DNA from: Variovorax sp. IB41
GTDB lineage: Bacteria; Pseudomonadota; Gammaproteobacteria; Burkholderiales; Burkholderiaceae_C
Length of the DNA: 64,000 nt
Direction: 5' to 3'
NCBI RefSeq assembly: GCF_016405905.1
Contig: NZ_JAEFCB010000025.1
Location: 1 to 64,000 of the forward strand
Both the position numbers and the translations under genes were made by a program. Below are positions 8,903-18,446 of the stretch, in pieces; position 1 is the first letter of the stretch, and every line of letters starts with the position of its first letter. The notes under the pieces were generated by a model. That model saw only the letters and a program-made list of their open reading frames with translations, searched no databases and had not been told where the DNA came from.

Positions 8903-9856
8903 TTACTTGCCGCTTTCCTGCATGAGCTTCTCCAGCTTCACGGCATCGGCCGCGAAGGCGCGGATGCCTTCGGCGAGCTTCTCGGTGGCCATCGCGTCTT
9001 CGTTCAGCGCGAAACGGAAGGCCGGCTCGTCGTAGCTCAGCTTCTCGGCGTCGGGCTTGGGGGCGGACTTGGCCAGGGCATGTTCGAGCGGCTCGTTGCT
9101 CGCGGCCAGCTCGGCCAGCAGCTCGGGGCTGATGGTCAGCAGGTCGCAGCCGGCCAGCGCCTGGATCTGCCCGACGTTGCGAAAGCTCGCGCCCATCACC
9201 TCTGTCTTGATGCCGTGCTGCTTGTAGTAGTCGAAGATCTCGCGCACCGACTTCACGCCCGGGTCGTTGGCGCCCGCGCTCGCGGCTTCGTCCCACTTGG
9301 CGCCGGCCGACTTCTTGTACCAGTCGTAGATGCGGCCGACGAAGGGCGAGATGAGCTGCACGCCCGCCGCGCCGCAGGCCACGGCCTGCGCGAACGAGAA
9401 CAGCAGCGTGAGGTTGGTGCGGATGCCGCGCTTTTGCAGTTCGCGCGCGGCCTCGATGCCTTCCCAGGTGGAGGCCACCTTGATGAGCAGGCGCTTCTCG
9501 GTGTCGATGCCTTCGGCCTTGTAGAGCGCCACGATGCGCTCGCCGCGGGCGATGGTGGCGGCCGTGTCGAACGACAGGCGCGCATCGACTTCGGTGGAGA
9601 CGCGGCCCGGGATGATCTGGAGGATCTCGGTGCCGAAGTTGACCAGCAGGCGATCGATGACTTCATCGAGCGGCTTGCCCGCATGCTTCTTGACGGTCTG
9701 GTCCAGCAGGGGGCGGTATTCGGGCTTCTGAACGGCCTTCAGGATCAGCGACGGGTTGGTGGTCGCGTCCTGCGGCTTGGAAATGCTGAGCTGCTTGAAG
9801 TCGCCGGTGTCGGCGACGACGGTGGTCCACTGGCGGAGGGCATCGAGTTGGTTCAT
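8903..9856 (-). CDS. tal: Transaldolase
   Basis: Pentose-phosphate pathway enzyme moving a dihydroxyacetone unit between sugar phosphates. The length of 317 residues equals that of E. coli TalB. Seen: the N-terminal DATTNPSLILKA motif, the Schiff-base lysine in LLIKVASTWEG, and the C-terminal helical region. Start codon ATG complementary to 9854-9856 (MNQLDALRQW) has an AGGA ribosome-binding site about 8 bp upstream; an in-frame extension to 9895 lacks one. First gene of a tal-pgi operon. The 242 bp between it and the divergent lipocalin gene should contain both promoters, but I could not assign exact boxes. Confidence 0.96.
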   Translation of the reverse strand: MNQLDALRQWTTVVADTGDFKQLSISKPQDATTNPSLILKAVQKPEYRPLLDQTVKKHAGKPLDEVIDRLLVNFGTEILQIIPGRVSTEVDARLSFDTAATIARGERIVALYKAEGIDTEKRLLIKVASTWEGIEAARELQKRGIRTNLTLLFSFAQAVACGAAGVQLISPFVGRIYDWYKKSAGAKWDEAASAGANDPGVKSVREIFDYYKQHGIKTEVMGASFRNVGQIQALAGCDLLTISPELLAELAASNEPLEHALAKSAPKPDAEKLSYDEPAFRFALNEDAMATEKLAEGIRAFAADAVKLEKLMQESGK

Positions 9857-10098
9857 GAAATCATTATCCTGTGCGGGTTGTGACAAGTCCTGCACGCAGT
9901 TGCGCGTCGGCCGATGTTTTCATGCGCACCGTAGCACGGGTTTTCGCGCACATCCATCGGCCTTCTGCCCGCAGGGTTGTCGGCCGCCCTGCCCTACAGG
10001 CGCTGTGGTCCGTGACTGACGACGCGGCCCTGTCGGCGAGGGCTACCCTGAGTGTTACGAGCGATTTACGCCGAACGTCTTACCCCCAGGAGTGCCCC

Positions 10099-10773
10099 AT
10101 GTCCCCTCGCCAACGACGCCCCGCCGCAGCCCCCGCCGGCCCCGCTTTCGACGACCGCCGCACTAGCCAGGCGATCGGCGCGATGGCCACGGCCTTTGTC
10201 GTCGGCGGCCTGGCAACCTGGCTCGCGCTGGGGGCCGCGCGCACCGCCCGCGCGCAGCCGGCCGGCCCGGCCGACGGCGCACCGCTGATGCGCGCCCCGC
10301 TGCAGGTGGTGGCGCCCGTGGACCTGCAACGCTATGCCGGCATCTGGCACGAGCAGGCCCGCCTGCCCAACCGCTTCCAGAAAACCTGTTCGGGCCCCGT
10401 CACCGCCGAGTACACGCCGCAGCCCGACGGCACGGTGCAGGTGGTCAACCGCTGCGTGCGGGCCGACGGCAATTTCAACGAGGCCATCGGCGCGGCACGC
10501 GTGGTGCCGGTGGCGGGCCAGCCCGGCGCGGGCCGACTCGAAGTGCGCTTTGCGCCCGCGTGGCTCGGCTGGCTGCCGATGGTGTGGGCGGACTACTGGA
10601 TCCTGAAGCTCGACCGCGACTACCAGGTGGCGCTGGTGGGCACGCCCGACCGCGAATACCTCTGGGTGCTGTCGCGCGCGCCGCGCCTGGACGACGCGGC
10701 ACTGCAGGTCGAGCTGGACTACGCGCGCAGCCTGGGCTTCGACGCCGACAAGGTGGTGCTCACCGGCAGGTAG
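10099..10773 (+). CDS. blc: Lipocalin family protein (Blc-like)
   Basis: Small beta-barrel that binds lipophilic ligands in the periplasm or at the outer membrane, 224 residues. The lipocalin signature is clear: LQRYAGIWHEQARLPNRFQ followed by YTPQPDGTVQVVNRC, and near the end YWILKLDRDYQVALVG and LWVLSR. Unlike E. coli Blc there is no obvious lipobox; residues 33-55 form a hydrophobic signal-like segment ending near ARAQ, after a long charged N-terminus. The start ATG at 10099 has CAGGAG upstream. Its last 55 bp overlap, tail to tail, the end of the HAD phosphatase gene on the other strand. Confidence 0.9.
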   Translation: MSPRQRRPAAAPAGPAFDDRRTSQAIGAMATAFVVGGLATWLALGAARTARAQPAGPADGAPLMRAPLQVVAPVDLQRYAGIWHEQARLPNRFQKTCSGPVTAEYTPQPDGTVQVVNRCVRADGNFNEAIGAARVVPVAGQPGAGRLEVRFAPAWLGWLPMVWADYWILKLDRDYQVALVGTPDREYLWVLSRAPRLDDAALQVELDYARSLGFDADKVVLTGR

Positions 10774-11381
10774 CGCGAGAGCTGCGCCGGCAGCATGTCC
10801 GGCGCGGTGCAGTGAATCGCCTGCCAGCCGAAGGCGCGTGCCGCCTCGACATTGGCGGCCGAGTCGTCGATGAACACCGTTTCTGCCGCATCGAGCGCAT
10901 GGCGCACCGCCAGCACTTCGAAGATTTCACGATCCGGTTTGATGAACTTCACGTCGCCCGAAAAAACGCCGCCGTCGAAGCGCCGCATGAATGGGTGCCG
11001 CCGCTCGAGCGCACGCGCATACGGCGCGGGCATGTTCGAGAGGTAGTAGAGCCGCAGCGGCTGGCCGGCTTCGCGGTGGGCGAACAGTTGCTCGAGCATG
11101 TGGACGGTCACCTCGATGGCTTCGAGGCGCTCGCCCAGGTTGCCGAGCATGGCATCGAGTCGATCCGCCGGCAGCGAGAGCCGCGCCGCCATGCGGGCGA
11201 TGGCATCGTCCAGCGTGCGGGTGCCGCAATCGAAACTGGTCCAGTCGTCGTGATGGAACATCGCCCGGCCCAGCGCCGCGGCGGCGGCTTCAGTGGGCGC
11301 GTGGGGCGCGAGATGGGCCTGTACCAGCCGTGTGGGCTCCCATGCGAGCAGCACGGCGCCAAGATCGAAAACCACGTTCAT
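10719..11381 (-). CDS. HAD-superfamily sugar-phosphatase-like hydrolase (YihX type)
   Basis: HAD hydrolase of 220 residues. Motif I is FDLGAVLLAW (nucleophile Asp in the YihX-like DLGxV form rather than DxDxT), motif II is the Ser of YYLSNM, motif III the Lys of KFIKPDREIF, and motif IV the acidic pair of VFIDDSAANVEAA. E. coli YihX removes phosphate from alpha-glucose-1-phosphate, so a sugar phosphate is a reasonable substrate guess. It starts 12 bp after the stop codon of the afuC-like ATPase, same strand, so it appears to be the last gene of the importer operon. The 3' end overlaps the lipocalin gene by 55 bp on the opposite strand. Confidence 0.85.
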   Translation of the reverse strand: MNVVFDLGAVLLAWEPTRLVQAHLAPHAPTEAAAAALGRAMFHHDDWTSFDCGTRTLDDAIARMAARLSLPADRLDAMLGNLGERLEAIEVTVHMLEQLFAHREAGQPLRLYYLSNMPAPYARALERRHPFMRRFDGGVFSGDVKFIKPDREIFEVLAVRHALDAAETVFIDDSAANVEAARAFGWQAIHCTAPDMLPAQLSRYLPVSTTLSASKPRLRA

Positions 11382-11393
11382 GGCGCCATTGTT

Positions 11394-12430
<1,037 letters not shown>

Positions 12431-12434
<4 letters not shown>

Positions 12435-14704
12435 ACGGAGAGGCTTTCCATTTTGTGATGCCCTTGGTGATCGGGCGTGGCCCCGCGCCGGCCCAGCTTG
12501 CGCTCCCCGACCACGAACTGCACCAGCGCGATCGCCAGCGACATCAGGATCATGAGCACCGTGCAGTACGCGAGCGCGATGCCGTAGTCGCCATTGCCCA
12601 CGCGGCCGATGATGTAGGTGGTGGCGAGTTCGTTCTCGGCCGTGACCAAAAAGATCACCGCGCTCACCGTCGTCATCGCGCGCACGAAGCTGTAGACCAG
12701 CGCGGCCACGAGCGCGGGCTTGAGCAGCGGCAGCACCACCTTGAAGAGCGTCTGCGAGGTCGAGGCGCGCAGCATCAGCGAGGCCTCGTCGAGCGAGCGG
12801 TCCAGCTGCTTGAAGGCCGCGGTGCCGGCGCGCACGCCCACCGGCAAATTGCGGAACATGAAGCAAAGCACGATGATGAGCCCGGTGCCCGTGAGCTCCA
12901 GCGGCGGCACGTTGAAGGCCAGGATGTAGCTCACGCCGAGCACCGTGCCCGGAATCGCGAAGGCCAGCAGCGCGCCGAATTCGAAGATGCCCTGCCCCTT
13001 GAACTCGTTGCGCGCCAGGAGCCACGCGATCAGCAAACCGAGCGCCGCGGTGATCGGCGCCGAGATGCCCGCCAGCTTGAGCGTGGTGATGAGCGAGTTC
13101 CACGCCGTGCCCGCCCACACCAGCCCGAACTGGCCCCACTCCAGCGCGAACGCGTTCTTGAAGTGGTTGAGCGTGAAGCTGTAGTCGCGGCCCCAGGTCT
13201 GCACGAAGCCGCCCGCGAAGGCGAAGAGGTAGACCACCGCGGTGAAGGCGATCCACGGCAGCGCGATGCAGTAGATGGTGCGGCGCACGCCGTCGGGCAG
13301 CGCCATCGCGATGCCCGCGTCGCCCTTGCCGCTCACGGTCGTGTAGTTCTGCTTGCCCAGCAGGCCGCGCTGCAGCGCGAACACGCCGAGCGCGAACAGC
13401 GTGAGCACCCAGGCGAGCGAGGCCGCGCGGCCCTGGTCGTACTGCGCGCCGACGATGGCGAAGAAGATGTCGGTCGACAGCACCGAGAACTGCCCGCCCA
13501 CCACCACCGGGTTGCCGAAGTCGGCAATGCTCTCGATGAAGCCGACCAGGAAGGCGTTGGCCAGCCCGGGTTTGAGCAGCGGCAGCGTGATGGTGAAGAA
13601 GGTGCGGCGCCGGTCGGCGCGCAGCATCTGCGCGGCCTCCTCCAGGCTGGGCGCGATGCCCTGCACCACGCCGCGCATGATCATGAAGGCGATGGGCGTG
13701 AACGCGAAGAGCTGCGCCACCAGCACGCCCGGCATGCCGTAGAACCAGCGCGTCGGCTCGATGCCGAACACGTTCTCCAGCAGCTGGTTGACGATGCCCG
13801 CGCGGCCGAACAAGAGGATGAGCCCCAGGCCCACCACGAACGGCGGCGTGATGATCGGCAGCAGCGCCAGCACCCGCAGCACGCCCTGCCCGCGCTTGCT
13901 GCCGCGCTCGGCCATCAGCGCCATCAGCGTGCCGAGGAAGGTGGTGCCTGCCGCCGTGAGCAAGGCCAGCACCAGCGTGTTCCACGCCACGCCGCAGCGC
14001 ACCCCTCCCGCCAGGCACCCCAGGCCCCAGATGCGCTCGGTGAACACGCGAGCGACGAAGGCGCCGATCGACCACTGCCCGTCTTCGTTGAAGAACGCGC
14101 CCGAGAGCGCCTTGCTCACCGGGTAGGCGATGAACAACGCCATCAGCACGCCGCAGCCGATGACCGCGGCCGCGACGAAGAGATCGCCCTTGAAGAGCCC
14201 GAGCCGCGCGATGCCGAAGGCCGCCAGCAGCACGAGCGCCGTGAGCGCCACGAAGCCGCCCGCGCCGACGCCGAACTGGTTGATCGCCAGTTCGCCGAAG
14301 TGCGTGTTGAGCGCCGCGAAGCTCCAGCCGCGCGCGCCGATGGTGAAGCCCGCGACCGCGAGGCCGATGGCCCCGATCGCGCCGCCCGCCAGCAGCCAGC
14401 GCCCTTGGCCTCGGCCCGGCGGCAGCCAAGCGCCGACCGCGCACATCAAGAGACCCGCCAGCCCGATGAAGAGCCAGCCGCGCCCCTGCGTCGCGGCCTG
14501 CATCAGGCCGTTGGCGCCCTCGGCCTGCCCGAAGACCTGCGGAACGGCCTCGTACCAGGTCGCGTCCTGGATCGCATACCAGGGCAGCAGCAGATACGCC
14601 GCAAAACCCAGCGCGACCCAGGCCCAGATCCAGCGCTGCGAGCGCCGGGCGGCGGCCACTGAAGCCGGATTGACCGGCCCGGTGCCGGCAGCAACGGTAG
14701 CCAC
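12431..14704 (-). CDS. afuB: AfuB-like fused double permease of ABC transporter
   Basis: A single 757-residue inner-membrane protein holding two permease halves, each with its own EAA loop: SLEEAAQMLRADRRRTFFTI around residue 355 and SLDEASLMLRASTSQTLFKV around residue 645. About 230 residues of additional membrane segments precede the first half (several hydrophobic stretches, for example WLFIGLAGLLMCAVGAWL). This fused architecture with an N-terminal extension matches AfuB-type permeases. The gene begins 4 bp after the binding-protein stop codon and overlaps the ATPase gene by 4 bp. Confidence 0.9.
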
Positions 14705-14708
14705 TGGC

Positions 14709-15719
14709 TCAGCGCGGCAGCGAGTTGACGTCCTTTTCCCAGCGCGCGATCAGGCGCCGGCGTTCGGCGCTGGCGCCGTACTTGGCGTAGTCGTAGTTGA
14801 TGAACTTGATCTTCTTGAAGTCGGGAATGCGCGGATCGAGCTTGGCGCCCACGTTGCTGGGCAGCTGGAACTGCTTGTTGGCAGCGCCCAGCTCCTGCGC
14901 GGCGGGCGTGAGCGCCCATTCGTAGAACTTCCTGGCCGCGTCCAGGTTGCGCGCGCCCTTGATGATGCTCATGGAGCCGATCTCCGCGCCGGTGCCGTCG
15001 CTCGGCGTGATGGTTTCGACCGGAAAGCCCTGCATCTTCTCGCCCGGGCCGTCGTGCACGAAGCTGATGGAGATTGCGGTCTCGCCGCGCGCCACCGCCT
15101 TGATCGGGCCGGTGCCCGAGCGGGTGTACTGGCCGACGTTCTTGTGCAGCGCCTTCAGGTACTCGAAGGCCTTGTCCTCGCCCATCATCTGCACCAGCGT
15201 GGCGATCATGGTGTAGGCCGTGCCGCTCGATGCGGGGTTGGCCACCTGGATGTCGCCCTTGTACTCGGGCTTGAGCAGGTCGGCCCAGGTCTTGGGCACG
15301 GGCAGCTTCTTCTTGGCGAGCAGCTCGGGGTTGTAGCCGAAGCCGAGCGGCCCCGAATAGATGCCCACGGTCTTGTAGCCCGACTGCTTGGCCTGCTGCT
15401 GGGCCCAGGGGTGCAGCTGCGCGAGCGTGGGCGACTTGTATTCGAGCGTGAGGCCCTGCTCGGCCGCCTGCAGGTGCGGATCGCCCGTGCCGCCGAACCA
15501 GACGTCGGTCTTGGGGTTCTCCTTCTCGGCGATCAGCTGGGCCAGCGCCTCGCCCGAGCCCTTCAGGGCCATGTTGATGCGAACGCCCGTGGTGCGGGCG
15601 TAGACGGTGGAGATCACGTTGCACCATTCGGCCTGGACCGAGCAGATCACGTTCACCGTCTGTGCCGATGCGGCGGCCGACAGGCCCACGAGCGCGGCTG
15701 CGCAAAAAAGCTTCTTCAT
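14709..15719 (-). CDS. afuA: AfuA-like periplasmic binding protein, probable sugar-phosphate binder
   Basis: Periplasmic binding protein of 336 residues with a signal peptide (MKKLFCAAALVGLSAAASAQ, cleavage after about residue 19 or 20). It belongs to the ferric-binding/AfuA cluster. AfuA of Actinobacillus was shown to bind hexose-6-phosphates, with a His-Asp pair and a Glu 23 residues after the Asp (H205, D206, E229 as I recall). Here FVHDGPG supplies H222-D223 and GTGAEIGSM supplies E246, the same spacing, and the tyrosine cluster of ferric-binding proteins is not evident. First gene of afuABC-HAD, divergent from zwf. Sugar-phosphate import is an inference. Confidence 0.82.
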   Translation of the reverse strand: MKKLFCAAALVGLSAAASAQTVNVICSVQAEWCNVISTVYARTTGVRINMALKGSGEALAQLIAEKENPKTDVWFGGTGDPHLQAAEQGLTLEYKSPTLAQLHPWAQQQAKQSGYKTVGIYSGPLGFGYNPELLAKKKLPVPKTWADLLKPEYKGDIQVANPASSGTAYTMIATLVQMMGEDKAFEYLKALHKNVGQYTRSGTGPIKAVARGETAISISFVHDGPGEKMQGFPVETITPSDGTGAEIGSMSIIKGARNLDAARKFYEWALTPAAQELGAANKQFQLPSNVGAKLDPRIPDFKKIKFINYDYAKYGASAERRRLIARWEKDVNSLPR

Positions 15720-15743
15720 TTGGTATTTCCCTGCCTCGTGCAT

Positions 15744-15763
15744 AAAAAAAGGCCTTGCGGCCT
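15744..15763 (-). terminator. Short hairpin plus T-run in afuA leader (possible attenuator)
   Basis: On the minus strand AGGCC-GCAA-GGCCT is followed by a run of seven T, 25 bp before the afuA start codon. The shape is that of a weak intrinsic terminator in the 5' leader, so it may attenuate afuABC or be a relic. The stem of only five base pairs limits confidence. Confidence 0.4.
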
Positions 15764-15799
15764 GGGGGCAGCGTAGCTTTAGTACAGGTCGGGGGAATC

Positions 15800-15811
15800 G
15801 GTACAAGTACC
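15800..15811. promoter_or_regulatory. Dyad GGTAC-AA-GTACC upstream of zwf
   Basis: A 5-bp dyad with a 2-bp spacer lies 64 bp before the zwf start, in the region shared with afuA; a further AGTAC copy sits at 15781-15785. Sugar-phosphate-responsive repressors such as HexR act at zwf promoters in proteobacteria, but this does not match the HexR consensus I remember, so the binding factor is open. Confidence 0.3.
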
Positions 15812-15875
15812 ATCGCGACTGGCGCGCCGGCAGGCCCGGACGTCTCCAGGCACTCAGACAAAGGAAAGTTTTCTC

Positions 15876-17345
15876 ATGAGCTTCGATCTCGTTCTGTTCG
15901 GCGGTACTGGCGATCTCGCGTGGCGCAAACTCATGCCCGCGCTGTTCCAGGCCTTCCGGCACGGCAGCCTCCCGCAGGACGGACGCATCGTCGGCGTGGC
16001 GCGGGACGACCTGTCGGACGACCAGTACCGGGAGCTCATCCAGTCGCGCTTCAGTGCGGTCGAAGGCGCCAAGCGCCCCTCCCCGGAAGAGTTCAAGAAG
16101 TTCGCGTCGATGCTGCACTACCTGCGCATGGACCTGTCCAAGCCCGACGACTACGCCAAGCTCGCCGAGCTGCTCAAGCAGCGCGATGCCTCCACGGTCG
16201 TGATGTACGTGGCCACGGCGCCCGCCCTCTTCACGCAGGTGGTCGAGCAGATCGCCGCGGCCGGCCTGAATGGCCCGAAGACCCGCATCGTGCTGGAGAA
16301 GCCGCTCGGCCACGACCTCGCCTCGAACCGCGCGATCAATGCAGCGGTGGGCAAGGTGCTCGAGGAGAAGCAGGTCTTTCGCATCGACCATTACCTGGGC
16401 AAGCCCTCGGTGCAGAACCTGTTCGCGATGCGCTTCGGCAACGCGCTCTTCGAACCCATCTGGCGCCGCGAGCACATCGCCAACATCCAGATCACCATTG
16501 CCGAAGACCTGGGCGTGGAGAAGCGCGGCGCCTTCTACGACCAGACCGGCGCGCTGCGCGACATGGTGCAGAACCACGCGCTGCAGCTCTTGTGCGCGAT
16601 CGGCATGGAGCCGCCGATCAACTCGCACGCCGATGCGATCCGCGACGAAAAGCTGAAGGTGCTGCGCGCCCTGAAGCCCTGGACGCCCGAGAGCCTGAGC
16701 CTGCACGCGATCCGCGGCCAGTACACCGCCGGCACCGCCTACGGCGAGCGGGTGCAGGGCTACCGCGACGAGCCGGGCGTGGACCCCGACAGCCGCACCG
16801 AGACCTTCGTCGCGCTGCGCACCGAAATCGCCAACTGGCGCTGGGCCGGCGTGCCGTTCTACATCCGCACGGGCAAGCGCCTGGCCTCGCGCGATGCGCG
16901 CATCGAGGTCAACTTCCGCCCGACGCCGCATGCGATCTACCGCGCGCCCGCGGGCAACGTCAACAAGCTGGTGATCAACCTGCAGCCCAAGGACGGCCTG
17001 GAGCTGCACATGCTCGCGCAGGCGCAGGACAACCGGCAGCGCAACGGCAACCAGAGCGCCGCCGCGCAGCTCGCGCCGGTGCAGCTGGACCTGGACTTCG
17101 ACAAGCGCTTCGGCGTCGAGCGCGTGGGCGCCTACGAGCGCCTGCTGCTCGACGTGATCGACGGGCGCCTGAACCTGTTCGTGCGCAGCGACGAACAGGA
17201 AGAGGCATGGCGCTGGGTGGAGCCGCTGATCGAGAGCTGGGAATCGGACGGCGGCCCGCGGCCCTACGCGGCCGGCACCTGGGGCCCCAGCGCATCCAGC
17301 GCGATGATTGCGCGCGACGGCTTCTCGTGGGGCGAAGAGCAGTAA
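15876..17345 (+). CDS. zwf: Glucose-6-phosphate 1-dehydrogenase
   Basis: Oxidises glucose-6-phosphate to 6-phosphogluconolactone, feeding the Entner-Doudoroff and pentose-phosphate routes. 489 residues, full length for the family. N-terminal nucleotide loop FGGTGDLAWRKLMPALF, substrate motif RIDHYLGK with the catalytic His nearby, and EKPLGHDLASN. The ATG at 15876 is preceded by AAAGGAAAG. It is divergent from the AfuABC-type importer (156 bp shared region) and lies about 6 kb from tal-pgi, so the genes for making and using G6P are clustered although on different strands. Confidence 0.97.
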   Translation: MSFDLVLFGGTGDLAWRKLMPALFQAFRHGSLPQDGRIVGVARDDLSDDQYRELIQSRFSAVEGAKRPSPEEFKKFASMLHYLRMDLSKPDDYAKLAELLKQRDASTVVMYVATAPALFTQVVEQIAAAGLNGPKTRIVLEKPLGHDLASNRAINAAVGKVLEEKQVFRIDHYLGKPSVQNLFAMRFGNALFEPIWRREHIANIQITIAEDLGVEKRGAFYDQTGALRDMVQNHALQLLCAIGMEPPINSHADAIRDEKLKVLRALKPWTPESLSLHAIRGQYTAGTAYGERVQGYRDEPGVDPDSRTETFVALRTEIANWRWAGVPFYIRTGKRLASRDARIEVNFRPTPHAIYRAPAGNVNKLVINLQPKDGLELHMLAQAQDNRQRNGNQSAAAQLAPVQLDLDFDKRFGVERVGAYERLLLDVIDGRLNLFVRSDEQEEAWRWVEPLIESWESDGGPRPYAAGTWGPSASSAMIARDGFSWGEEQ

Positions 17346-17353
17346 CTCAGGCC

Positions 17354-17478
17354 CTGAAGGCGCGAAGGAACCGTCGCGAGCGCCCCGAGGTCGCGTCGAG
17401 GACCGCAGCCGTACTGGCGTACGGCGAGGACCGCAGGTGCGAGATCGGGGTGCGCAGCAGGTTCATTCGCGCCTTCAG
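17354..17478. repeat. 125-bp imperfect palindrome between zwf and the dioxygenase gene
   Basis: Outer arms CTGAAGGCGCGAA (17354-17366) and TTCGCGCCTTCAG (17466-17478) are perfect 13-bp inverted repeats. At the centre is the hairpin GCCGTAC-TGGC-GTACGGC (17408-17425), flanked by direct copies of CGAGGACCGCAG (17397-17408 and 17425-17436). The intermediate arms pair partly (GAACC, CCCCGA and TCGC blocks). The right arm contains the stop codon of the dioxygenase gene. It fills the gap between converging genes like an inserted small palindromic element and could also terminate transcription from both sides. Confidence 0.75.
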
Positions 17479-18380
17479 CCGAACTGCACGCAGCGCATGC
17501 TGAGCGTGCCGGACTGGAACCCCTCGTAGACCGTCTTTGCGCGCTCGCCCGCGCCGGCGGCGCCGAGCGCGTAGAGGAACGGGAAGTAGTGATCGGGCAT
17601 GGCCACCGCGGTGGATGCGCCTTCCAGCTTTTCATAGCCGATCAGCGCGCGGTCGTCGCGGCCCGCGAGCGCTGATTTCACCGTGTCGTCGAAGGACTGC
17701 GCCCAGGGGCGGCTCGCCTTCGGGCCGTCGGCGGTGCCGCGGTCGGTGGCGCGCAGGTTGTGCACCACGTTGCCGCTGCCCATCACGAGCACGCCCTTGT
17801 CACGCAGGGCCATCAAGTCACGGCCGACTGCATAGTGGAAGGCGGCGGGCTTGTCGTAGTCGATGCTGAGCTGGAAGACCGGGACGTCGGCCTTCGGATA
17901 GAGGTGCTTGAGCACAGACCAGGTGCCGTGGTCCAGGCCCCATTGCTCGGTGGCGATCACCGGCGCCTGCTTCACCGCGCCGACGGTTTCGCGGGCCAGC
18001 GCCGGATGGCCGGGCGCGGGGTACTCGACGTCGAACAGCGCCTGCGGGAAGCCGCCGAAATCGTGGATCGTCTTCGGCTTCGCCTGTATGCCGACGCCGG
18101 TCGCGCCGCGGCTCAACCAGTGCGCCGACACGCTGAGGATGGCCATGGGCGGCGGCAGCTCCCGGCCCCAGGCCGAGAGGCGGCGTGTGAATGCGTTGTC
18201 GGCGATGGCGTTCATCGGCGTGCCGTGGCCGATGAAGATGACCGGCATCCGCTGCGACGGCGCGCCGGCCGCCTGCACCGTGCAAGCGAGGGAAGCCAGC
18301 ACGGCGGTCGCGCCCAGGGCGGTGCCCATCAGAAAGCCTCGGCGGCCCAGTTCGGAGGTAGCGAGTGTCGTCATTGGCAT
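17475..18380 (-). CDS. Extradiol ring-cleavage dioxygenase, class III (YgiD/DODA-like), with Tat signal
   Basis: Family of 4,5-DOPA extradiol dioxygenase, 301 residues. Family blocks: PVIFIGHGTPMNAI, LSVSAHWLSRG, WGLDHGTWSVLKHLYP, VMGSGNVVHNL and MPDHYFPFLYALGAA, with the conserved histidines expected to hold the active-site metal. Residues 10-40 read GRRGFLMGTALGATAVLASL, a twin-arginine signal followed by a hydrophobic stretch, so the protein is predicted to be exported folded. E. coli YgiD lacks this. I chose the ATG at 18380 (MPMTTLATSE); a second one two codons later is equally possible. The 66 bp upstream separates it from the symporter gene. Confidence 0.88.
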   Translation of the reverse strand: MPMTTLATSELGRRGFLMGTALGATAVLASLACTVQAAGAPSQRMPVIFIGHGTPMNAIADNAFTRRLSAWGRELPPPMAILSVSAHWLSRGATGVGIQAKPKTIHDFGGFPQALFDVEYPAPGHPALARETVGAVKQAPVIATEQWGLDHGTWSVLKHLYPKADVPVFQLSIDYDKPAAFHYAVGRDLMALRDKGVLVMGSGNVVHNLRATDRGTADGPKASRPWAQSFDDTVKSALAGRDDRALIGYEKLEGASTAVAMPDHYFPFLYALGAAGAGERAKTVYEGFQSGTLSMRCVQFG

Positions 18381-18446
18381 GGCCCGCACTCTGCAACGGA
18401 TTCCCGCGCAAGGCGGTGCCTTTGCGCACACTTTTTCAGAACGGTC

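Noticed and set aside
12455..14662. 735-codon open frame on the plus strand
   Set aside because: It is exactly antisense to the afuB-like permease; composition is rich in Arg/His/Ala/Gln with no domain, as expected for the opposite strand of a high-GC membrane-protein gene.
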